Positions 55,404 to 64,000 of a stretch of DNA of 64,000 nt are shown piece by piece. Source of the DNA: Linum tenue (Eukaryota > Streptophyta > Magnoliopsida > Malpighiales > Linaceae); NCBI GenBank assembly GCA_946122785.1, contig CAMGYJ010000002.1, positions 21,798,492 through 21,862,491 of the forward strand, given 5' to 3'. Under the pieces are notes generated by a model. The model did no database searches. It saw only the letters and a program-made list of their open reading frames with translations, and was not told the DNA's origin. Within the stretch, counting starts at the first letter, position 1; the number at the start of each line of letters is the position of its first letter. The position numbers were made by a program, and so were the translations under genes.

Positions 55404-56715
55404 CAAGTAATAAATATCGAATCCACGGGTCTCTAGAGTTACTATTACTCAGCTTCAGTTCATTATCTAGCAAACTAGATTTATGATTGATTTATAAACT
55501 ACTCTACTGACTACTCTACTAATTACAAGTTGGGAACTCACTTAGGTATGATTCCCCCTAGCTCCTCAATTAGGTCCAAGTTGCAATTACCTTTGGTTGA
55601 TCTACTGTTGATTAAACTGCGAAATATCCTAAATTAGCTTGGAATCTCTTAAGCTGACCAAGCCCTCTCAGACAGAATACCCGGCACGCGACTAGCCTTC
55701 ACCGGGATAGACTGCTAAGGCGATTCACACAGATCTCCACTACTGGAATGAATTCCAGTACAAAGCAGTGAATTGATTGACTCTCGCACAACCAATTCAC
55801 CACTATCAATCAAGGAAGCTCTCTTAACCTAATCAGATTCTATCTATCATAGGTTAAAGCAGAAATCAAGAGAATTTGATCAAGATTCAATTGACTCAAT
55901 AAATCATGCCTCAATCGATTATAATAAAACAATAGAGCATCCAAAACTTCATACAAGAAAGATCCTAACACATGGAACTAGGGTTCCTCAAAACCTAAGT
56001 GAAGGGAAGTTACTCCATAGAGAAGAGAGAGACTGCAGAAATCTGATCTAGATCTTCAATCTCCATCTCCAAGCTTGATTCCCGAGCTCCAATGGCGAAG
56101 AAATTCTCCAAAATAGCTCCAAGAATGTTCCCAAGTCGCTCTCTCTCTCTAGGGTTCGTCCCTTGGGTGTTTGGGAACCAAAAACCCAGCCATCCCCTTT
56201 CCTTTTGCTGAAAATCGGGTTTTAAATAGAAATTCCCGATCACGCGGTCAGGCCACAGGGCGTGTGGCTTTCCCAGCTGCCCGTGTTAAGGCTCGGTGAT
56301 TTCCACACGGCCACGACCCACACGGCCGTGTGGAGTTCCAGGATGCCCGTGTGGCTTGCTCAGCCTCTGTTTAATGCTTCGTTTCTCCCTTGTTCGAACT
56401 CCGAATTAGTCGTCGTTTGATCCCATAAGCTCGTACTCTCATCCTCTTTCTTTTCATGACAAAATTCCATGATTATTTGTCCATAATATGAGGTAGAAGT
56501 CCATTATTCCGCAGGTCATGCTCGGGTTTCTTCTCCCAAATTGCCAAATGATCTCCGATTGACTTGAAACTTGCGCCTATGCTTCAATTTACATGCTAGG
56601 ACCTGAAATGTGACAAAGGAACACAACCTAGCGTAAAATAGTCCAAGAAAGTAGAAACTCAAGCCAAAATGATCAAGAAACGAGGGTGCAAACATGTGCA
56701 AATCCGATGTTATCA
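55404..56715 (-). mobile_element. Truncated LTR (Athila-like, minus strand) inserted in a (GA)n tract
   Basis: On the minus strand it starts TGATAACATCGG at 56715 and follows the LTR at 9351 closely (shared blocks include acgctaggttgtgt and caagtttcaagtcaatcgga). Its last ~80 bp are missing: after the block corresponding to 55404-55419 comes a 51 bp duplicate of its own sequence (55343-55393 repeats 55430-55480 with one mismatch). A U3 cassette of cacacggccgtgtgg-type palindromes lies at 56236-56390, before a TATA-like ctatttaaaa (minus strand, about 56230). Confidence 0.85.
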
Positions 56716-57259
56716 GAGAGAGAGAGAGAGTCGACGATTCCATCGATTGGAGACAGCGGTTCCGCGTAGCTGCCGACGAGTTGCTCGGTTGATGAAACCT
56801 GGTGGATTTGGGGTTGTTCCTATCGTATGTGTTAGGCAAAGATGCTCCAACTGGAAGATAAAGAGTTAGTGAAATCTCGCTTTTCCTTCTCCTTTTCCTT
56901 CCCCGAATTTTTGGTTTTCGTTTTCAGTTCTTTGATTTCCTCTTTGTTTGGCACGAGATGCATACAAAACAAATCTGGATTGGTAAGAGCGGCAGCTATG
57001 GTCTCATTCCCTCAGATTAAAATGGCCCCCTAAGAAACGATTGCAGGTAGTTGCTATGCAAGTTTTCATTTCGTTTATTTGAGTTCCTATAAAAATCATG
57101 ACATGACTGGACGCTCCCCAATTACCGAGTCCAAACTTTGGGTTTCTGACCTCGTTTCTTTTATTTCGTTTTGTTTTCATGTTGATTTCAGGCTTGCGAA
57201 TCGGGGGAGGAGGAGGAACTTGAAGGAACTTCGAGGAGTTAAGGTGCTTCGAGGAGGCC

Positions 57260-59065
57260 ATGAATGGGAGCAGCACAAGCAGGATACTGGGCATCGAAAA
57301 CAGGTATCTAAGCCTCGAGTGTTTGTTGACAGATCTGGCCTTTGTTGATAGATGGGTTCTAAACAGAACATAAAAATCATCTAAATAGAACATAAAAGTC
57401 ATCTAAATAGATGAGAGCTACTTCGTTCAGTTCTCGCGGCAGATTTAGTAGGGTAAGCCCTTACTAGACCAAGTCTTGTAGCACTCTCCTGTAACCTCCT
57501 AAATTGCTGATGTTTTTGCCGGGCAATATCATTTTCATTTCTTGTCCTTATCTTGTCTCGGTTGTCTTTTAGTCCTTGTTAGCACACTGACGATTTGTTT
57601 GTCTTCTTTGTATGTTCAGTTTCCAATAGGGATATATTCAGAAAGGGTTATATCAGTGCTTAAGCTCCCTAAGGTGCAGGAGCACATAAAAGAACTGACA
57701 GAAAGGTTTCGTGGCCGTAAGGTTTAATCTGAATTTAACCTACATATGCTGTTTTACTTGCTTAAGAGAAAGCAACCTACTGATTAAAGTCACTGGCTTA
57801 GTTTCTTCATTCTTGAATGTAAACGTCCTACTCTTTAATAGGTGATGCTAGGGGTTGATCGTCTCGATATGATTAAGGGAATACCACAGAAGATACTTGC
57901 ATTTGAGAAGTTTCTTGAGGAGAACCCTCTATGGCGTGATAAAGTTGTTCTGCTGCAAATTGCTGTGCCAACAAGAACTGATGTTCCTGAATGTAAGCTT
58001 CCTAGTTATCTTGATTCATACAGCAAAAAAGAAAACATGCCTTATTCTTGTTTGGAGTATTCATTTGAAGTACTAATAAATTATATTTGTCACGTGTGTA
58101 CAGATCAGAAACTTACAAGTCAGGTTCATGAAATCGTTGGGCGCATTAATGGCCAATTTGGGACACTGACTGCTGTTCCAATACATCACCTGGTTTGTTA
58201 CTGTCAACTTAACTCATCTTCTTTCCATATGTTTTGTAAGCTGTTAGTGGAAACAATGGAAGCTGTTTCCGGTCTTTCCATGTAATATCGTGATTAGTTC
58301 TTTTACGTAAATTTGGTCACCAGACGGCTGGTGATTGTATCCTGAAATAGACTTCTGTTAATGCAGGATCGGTCCTTGGATTTTCTTGGCCTATGTGCAT
58401 TATATGCTGTTACTGGTACAATGTTCTTTTGATGTGTAATTTAACTGCAACTTTTTCCGAGTTCAATTGAAATTGTCGACCCTGTTTCTTGCATGGTTGT
58501 TTAAAGTCATAGACGTGGAACTTATGCTAGTTTAATTTTATGTTCCTTGATCTACACAAGTATCCTTAGTAGGATTTCGACTTTGTGTGCTTATGTCATG
58601 ATTTCTATTCCCGTCTTGCAGACGTGGCGATTGTAACCTCATTGCGAGATGGAATGAATCTCGTTACTTATGAGTTTGTAGCATGCCAATATTCAAAGAG
58701 AGGTGTTCTTATTCTCAGCGAGGTACTTAGATATTAGTCAGCCGATTTCAATTCATTCTCATAGAACTCAAATTATATTTTAGAATGCGTTGATTCTCTA
58801 TGATGAGTTCACGAATTCTATTTTTACCGAAGATCATACTTCAGAAAGTATGTGTTCCTCCTTTGACATGCAATTACTGTATCGATAATCGCATACGTGA
58901 GATTCTGACTCTGACCATCTTAAATTGCTGTATTTTTTTCTGGACAGTGAGCTCAATGATACAATGGTTGAGGCACAATTAAGGACGAGGCAAGTCCCAC
59001 CTGGGCTTCCACAAGGAGATGCGATTGAATGTTATCTCAACTCCCACAATCGATTGCTCATACTG
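57260..59065 (+). pseudogene. TPS1: Class I trehalose-6-phosphate synthase (TPS1-like) fragment
   Basis: Six exons with correct GT-AG borders and phase match the GT20 domain of plant TPS1, which makes trehalose-6-phosphate from UDP-glucose and glucose-6-phosphate: 57620-57721 (FPIGIYSER), 57842-57992 (GVDRLDMIKGIPQKILAFEK), 58104-58192 (VHEIVGRINGQFGTLTAVPI), 58367-58415 (DRSLDF), 58622-58722 ([18 protein letters not shown]) and 58948-59065 (VEAQLRTRQVPPGLPQGD). The segment normally between the last two (starting FAGAAQSLGAG in the family) is absent from 58723-58947. The N-terminal half of the enzyme and the C-terminal phosphatase-like domain are missing. A possible leader exon with ATG at 57260 (MNGSSTSRILGIENR) cannot be tied to the enzyme. 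Confidence 0.85.
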
Positions 59066-59782
59066 GTATGCTTTCAACCCTTAAGCCTTTGTCTTTGTGC
59101 CCCAGTTTGTCCATTTCAAAAACATCGCCTCGAGAAAAGGACTAGAATTGTTTCTAAAATACTTACAGAACTGAACATATCCTAGATTGAAGAATGCACC
59201 ATTTTTCTTTCGTGGGACCGACTTCTCTGGAGTGCATTTTCAAATGCTTACAACCCTCGTGTATTTTTTTTAATGAAAACTACCATCGTGTATTTGAGTT
59301 TCATCATTCTAATGCATTTGAGATTACAGTGCCTAATACACTCAAACAAATCAAGTGTGTCAACGAAAAATTATATATTTGTTCAATTCTATTGATAGTA
59401 TATCTCTTCGTAATGCAATTGAGGCCTCAAGGAAATCTGAAGTGGACAAATTGAAAAAGCACTTCAGACTGGAGGTAAATTACGCATTTCCAATGTCACT
59501 GTTACAATTTTAGGCGGCTATATCTAGGTTAGACACATGAATGGGTTTCCATATATTTGGCTTCAACATCTGATTCAAAGATCTAGCTGTTCTTATGCTG
59601 ACAGTTTATGGAGGAGCAACCCGTGAGGCATTAGCTAGCCAGGTCTGCTTCACACAAAAAAAAAAAAAACAAAGAAGAAAAACCAGGTATGTCCTTTCAA
59701 TTGCAAACAGTTCATGTCCCGCAATGTACCCTTCGTCCAACAAAAATATGAAGTGTCGATGGAGTTTACTTTTGTGAAATAT
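59066..59782. other. 3' flank of TPS-like fragment
   Basis: Two short coding-like pieces (AIEASRKSEVDKLKKHFRLE near 59416-59475; LTVYGGATREALASQ near 59598) are not recognised as TPS and might come from another gene. An A run lies at 59658-59669. Confidence 0.35.
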
Positions 59783-59790
59783 ACCAAGAT

Positions 59791-60647
59791 CAATGCTGTC
59801 AAAGCCGAGCCGGAGTATGACCCGATAACATGAACGGCTCGGTCATTAGTGGTCTCGCCGGCATTAAACCGTTTAAAAACCGTTTGAGAACCGGTACATT
59901 ATAAACAATATAATATCATAGTAGAACACACATAAAGTAATAATTCAATGATTTAATGAGTAAAAATGATAATTACAGGTACCATTTAATAATTCTACAC
60001 AACATATATATACAGCAACTAAAACAAACCCTAATCTAATCCTAAGCGACAGCGCCCCCCCCCCCCCCCATCACTCTCCTTCCTTCCGCTTCCCCATCGC
60101 CCCTCCCTCTCTCCTTCGTCCTCTCCCACCGCCACACCTATTTTCATTTTTCAGCCCTTATAGCCTTCTGCAATTCCTCAAAAATCCATCACCACATTCA
60201 ATTCTTCCTCATCCTTTCTTAACCCGTAAATGCTCTTCCTCGTCCCAAGCCTCTGGTGAGACAGGGCAGCTTAGCGGGGAGCTGCTTGCGACGGTGGCGA
60301 CGGGATGGAAGCGCCGGGAGCGGGGAGCTGCTTGCTACAACAAGGACTAGCGATGGCGATGGCGACTGGGGAGGGCGATGCCGTCGGGAAGCGCCGATGC
60401 CGGGACAAGAGGTGTTGACGGCCGATTCCACGATTGGCCTTTTCTATTTTTTTATATTTTTTTTAGGGTAAACCAAACGCCGAACCGCGCGACCGGCTTG
60501 AGCGGCTCGAGCGGTTAACCGCTTCGGCCGCTCGCCGGCCGCTGTATAAAACCGTGGCGGTTAAATAGCTGATCCGAGCCGGTTGTACTGCCGGGTGGTG
60601 GCTTTGGCGGTCCGGCCGGCCGGCTCGGTTCGGCTTTGACAGCACTG
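59791..60647. mobile_element. Non-autonomous hAT element, 857 bp
   Basis: Inverted ends CAATGCTGTCAAAGCCGAGC and complement of CAGTGCTGTCAAAGCCGAAC are flanked by a perfect 8 bp duplication ACCAAGAT (59783-59790, 60648-60655), the hallmark of hAT transposition. There is no transposase. The interior has a poly(C) run (15 C at 60055-60069) and a GC-rich part (60240-60420) with short frames on both strands. Confidence 0.93.
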
Positions 60648-60655
60648 ACCAAGAT

Positions 60656-60985
60656 AAAAGATTTTGCCCCCTAAAATCAATAATGAAATTGTAAACTCAA
60701 TAAAAAGTGGTCATTGCTTTCCATGGGCGTTTCAACTTCTTGTTGTGGAAGTGCTAGTGAACTTCATTTGTTTTTCTTGATGCTTCTGTTCTTTGCACCA
60801 CGGGTTCTAGTCTGATGTTGTTTCTGTAGCAGACCAAAATAAGAAAAAATAATATTAAAGATGTAACTTCCAACACAAAGAATCATCTAATCTTGCTGTT
60901 TAAATCATTAGTGTTATTGGAAAAGTACCAGTTCATGTTCATCGCCTGGACGATCATCATGCCGACTAGTACTCCCAGCACTATG
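60656..60985. other. 3' flank of the FRS gene, no gene seen
   Basis: This is AT-rich sequence that probably holds the 3' untranslated region of the minus-strand gene ending at 60986. Confidence 0.45.
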
Positions 60986-63776
60986 TCATGTATGCTTCTT
61001 AGCTCCCTTCTCTTGTTGACTAGTATTGCTCCTAGTACGCGCCCCGATCTGTTAGAGGGCAAATAAACTCTTAAGCTAATAGCCATTTCTAACAAATCGA
61101 TAATTTAGTGAATAAACAAATGATATATAACCTTCTGTTGTGGCTGACTTTTTCCTATGGGCTCTCCAGTAGTATTATGCCTGCTCGTTCGTTGCTTCTG
61201 GTAAAAACAAAATAAAAACTGTAGGTTATTAACTCTAATAACTATATCAAGAACACCTAACCAGAGATGCTAATTACCTTTGGGGGCTGACCACCTTGGT
61301 CATCATCTCCATCATCGTCGTCTCCATCTTCTCCGTCGTCCCCATCACCATCCCCATCATCGTCCATGTCATCGTCGTCATCCTCCTCATCAGATTGAGA
61401 TTCTACCACGTCGGCTGGGGGTCAGTACAAGTGCTCCTATAATGCCCATCCCTTAGCCCGCAGTTCCCACACTTTCTTCTTTTTTTCTTAAGTTGTTTTT
61501 TCCCTTTTCCTTTCCTACAACCCTTAAACCTCACTTGATTTGGGTTCAATACATCTTTGAACTTGTCTGGTATGACAATCCTTTCTCTCTCGGCGGGGGT
61601 TTTCTTTACCATCTCCAACTTGTTACACGCTGCTGTCAACTCATCTTGAGCCATTCGATAAGAGAGAGGAGTTTCTGCTCCTAATAAGCAGAATCGTTGA
61701 GCCATGAACTGTAGCGACCCGTAGATAATGCTGAAACTGCTGTCATCCCCCAATGTACTTGGTTCTGGCAGAGTGTGTAGGGACTTTGGGTTCATCGAGC
61801 AACGTCTGAGTACCAGTTTTTCAGGAATAGTCTTCACTTTTTCTTCTTTGAGAACAAATAGCATATGAACGCAGGGTATCCCAATACTCTTAAAAAATTT
61901 ACAACTGCACTCCATATCGCTTGTTTCAATGTTGTATTTCACCTCTATGACCTTCCTTTTGTTGAACATGGTAACAGTGTAAGTGTGTAGGTTCCCCTCT
62001 TCAGTTTGGTTACCCTTAATGACTCCAATAACCTCCTCCAACTCATTTTTGAACAAAAGAAATGCAGCCTTTGAGAAAAGCTTTGGTGCACTTTGCTCGA
62101 GGGGCTTTAGGATTGAATTCTTTATAGGAACTACACCATAATTAGACTCAAAATCTAATCTAATCTCTGTCTATCTCATGTCTCTGAGCCACCGGTCGTA
62201 TTGAGTAAAAAAGTCAAGCAAACAGAACCTCTCATTTTCATACCTTGCAACAACCGCATTTATGCTTTCACATCTTGATGTGGTTGTCAACCCAGCAAAG
62301 AAATGTGAGCGCAAGTATGTGTCCGCCCATTCGTTGCATCTCCCAAATAGTTTTTTCGACACCCATTGGTTGTTCTGGAGTTCGCATTCCTCTACCAATG
62401 CATTCCATTTCTCCTCAAATTCTTCTGGCTCGTACTCAGCAGTTACTAACTTCTTCCATCGGGGTTCAAATTCGGGTTGATTCTTCACCCTGCCAGTGAT
62501 ATTCTTGGACAAATGCCATGCACATAGCCGATGTGTTGCATTTGGAAACACATTAGCAATAGCTTTCCTCATTGCTTTATCCCCATCCGTGACAACTGTA
62601 CGTAGCGGAATGTCCCCCAACATTTCCTTCACTATCTTCAACGCCCAAATATAGGTTTCGTCAGTCTCATTGGGCAACAGTGCATTCCCGAATAAGCAAG
62701 TTTTGAAGTGATGGTCAATACCTACAATGTCAAACAGAAACTCGGAAAAATCAGAATCTTTTGAACCAGCAAGAGAAAAGCTAAAACTGTGAGGAATATG
62801 TAAACAATGGTAGAGTTCATATAATCAGAAACTTGTTGTTTTCTAGATGCCATTATGTGTCTTCAAACAACAAAGCAAAGGATAATACTTAGAGGGCATA
62901 CTAGGATGGCGTACCTGTAAAAATGACCAGTGGCATATTGTAAATGTTTTTTTGGTACGGTGTGTCAAATGCGAGCAACTCTCCAAAACAAGAAATGTCG
63001 GCTCTGCAAATGTTGTCAGCCCAAAATAAAAAATGGAGCCTTTTTTCCTCATCAGTAGTGTATCGAAGGAGGAAGTGTGGGTCTGTGCTTTTCTTTGATT
63101 CTAGATAGGCTAGTGCAGTTGCTGCATCACCCTCGCTGATTCTCTCAGCACGGTCTTTGGTGCTGAAATTTAACCCATCTTTAACTGTATACCCAAGTTT
63201 GTCATGCCCTCCAGCACAATGCACAGCAAGCTTAATGGCCTGAGAAGGTTTCATTCCGGCATCCTTTTTAAATCGGAGGTCTGCCTTGTCTGCTTCTGTT
63301 AATCCTCGATGCGACCTCAAGTAATGTACCTGATTTTGCCTAACTGGGTCATGAGTGTGTTGTGAGTTAAATATATCAGCCACCCACTTATTGCTTGTAT
63401 TGTTCAAGCTCACACGAAACATAGCCATGCACTGAAATCTGATCTCCATAGGCGACTCCCTCTTTTGTGGACCTTTATGTGCTTCTCGAACTCCCTGACA
63501 AGAACACACGAAGGCTGCACTTGTTACCTCTCCCTTGACTTTCTTAACCTTCCTTGAGCTACGGACAGAAAACCCCCAAATCTTAGTATAGTTGTTGTAG
63601 AACGCATATGCATCCTCAAAATCATTGAATTCCTGACCGATAAAAGGAGAATTTTGAATAACGTTTGTGTCATCCTCCTGTACAGTAGGACCATCGCTGT
63701 CAGAGGTCATTGTTTCTGGTATGATTTCAACATTGTTGTCTTCATTGTTGTTGATATTATCTCCCTCTTCCTCCAT
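60986..63776 (-). pseudogene. FAR1-RELATED SEQUENCE (FRS/FHY3 family) gene, two lesions
   Basis: Exons on the minus strand are 63776-62915, 62721-61278, 61197-61132 and 61048-60986, with GT-AG borders in phase. The start at 63776 (MEEEGDN) was chosen over an upstream ATG at 63839. An acidic N-terminus is followed by a FAR1 DNA-binding domain (FEDAYAFYNNYTKIWGFSVR), the MULE DDE domain (Asp in LLAFDT near 62965, Asp in VVTDGDKAM near 62587, Glu in SRCESINA near 62267), a SWIM finger (CSCKFFKSIGIPCVHM), a zinc-knuckle-like CGNCGLRDGHYRSTC and an Asp-rich tail with a basic end. Family members are transcription factors from domesticated Mutator transposase. Lesions are TAG at 62173-62171 and a one-base shift near 61420 next to a C run. 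Either could be a sequencing error, but together they suggest a recent pseudogene. Confidence 0.85.
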
Positions 63777-64000
63777 TGGTGTGCCGTCTTTTTGTTGTTT
63801 GTGACTTTGTGGGGAGGGGCTGTATCGGGCACAAAGCAAAGGTCTTTTTGCTGTTGTTGTTAACCTAATCCGTTTTTCACGTGTTATTAGTTTTTTCTAT
63901 TTTTTCCCATCATGGTGTACAGTTTTATTATATTTTAGTACTTTAAATTTTTATTATATTGTTTCCCGTTATGGTTACTAGTTGGATAAAGAATGCAGCT
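63777..64000. other. Upstream region of the FRS gene
   Basis: This is the presumed leader and promoter side; AT-rich after 63860, with no other feature seen. Confidence 0.4.

Noticed and set aside
1..64000. CRISPR array, operon or prokaryotic system
   Set aside because: Introns, plant gene families and retroelements show nuclear plant DNA; the direct repeats present are microsatellites, LTRs or tandem duplications without regular spacers.

Overview
The window is nuclear DNA of a flowering plant, probably a eudicot. It carries plant-type genes (two wax-synthase-like MBOAT genes, a FAR1-RELATED SEQUENCE gene, fragments of trehalose-6-phosphate synthase and of the GPI-anchor gene PIGQ), GT-AG introns, AT-rich spacers, and Athila-type, Mutator-like (MULE) and hAT elements. 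It is a gene-poor, transposon-rich stretch. Only the two MBOAT genes look intact as ordinary host genes.

Layout. 1-1660: the 3' end of an Athila-like retrotransposon. 2110-12453: a 10.3 kb MULE with ~290 bp terminal inverted repeats and a perfect 9 bp target duplication. It holds a multi-exon transposase gene on + and a convergent GRF zinc-finger gene on -. A young non-autonomous LTR element sits in one of its exons and a solo LTR in one of its introns. 12590-14480: a degenerate tandem repeat split by another solo LTR. 15200-19143: two non-autonomous MULEs, the second inside an older MITE. 20475-21602 and 28438-29556: the MBOAT genes, same strand, ~7 kb apart, with a cargo-bearing MULE (25889-27440) between them. 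31235-33110: a broken PIGQ gene followed by another MULE. 37610-38247: a small unrecognised three-exon gene. 39296-49435: a nearly complete but mutated Athila-like element (truncated 5' LTR, tRNA-Asp primer site, gag-protease-RT-RNase H-integrase, env-like ORF, 3' LTR). 51384-53195: an unrecognised locus. 54026-54740: a MULE-like element that has captured copia reverse transcriptase. 55404-56715: a truncated minus-strand LTR inside a (GA)n tract. 57260-59065: a TPS1-like pseudogene that lacks one or more internal exons. 59791-60647: a hAT element with a perfect 8 bp target duplication. 60986-63776: a four-exon FAR1-RELATED SEQUENCE gene on the minus strand with one amber stop and one frameshift.

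The strongest structural results are exact element boundaries with target duplications at eight loci (2110, 9351, 13057, 15200, 17317, 25889, 54026, 59791) and a full exon model of the MULE transposase. The most unusual signals are in the Athila-like elements. Two of them carry a 13-14 bp hairpin around a ~50 nt A-rich loop whose stem sequences are unrelated, and the LTRs share a frame but carry different palindromic cassettes upstream of a TATA-like site. No CRISPR array or RNA gene was found.
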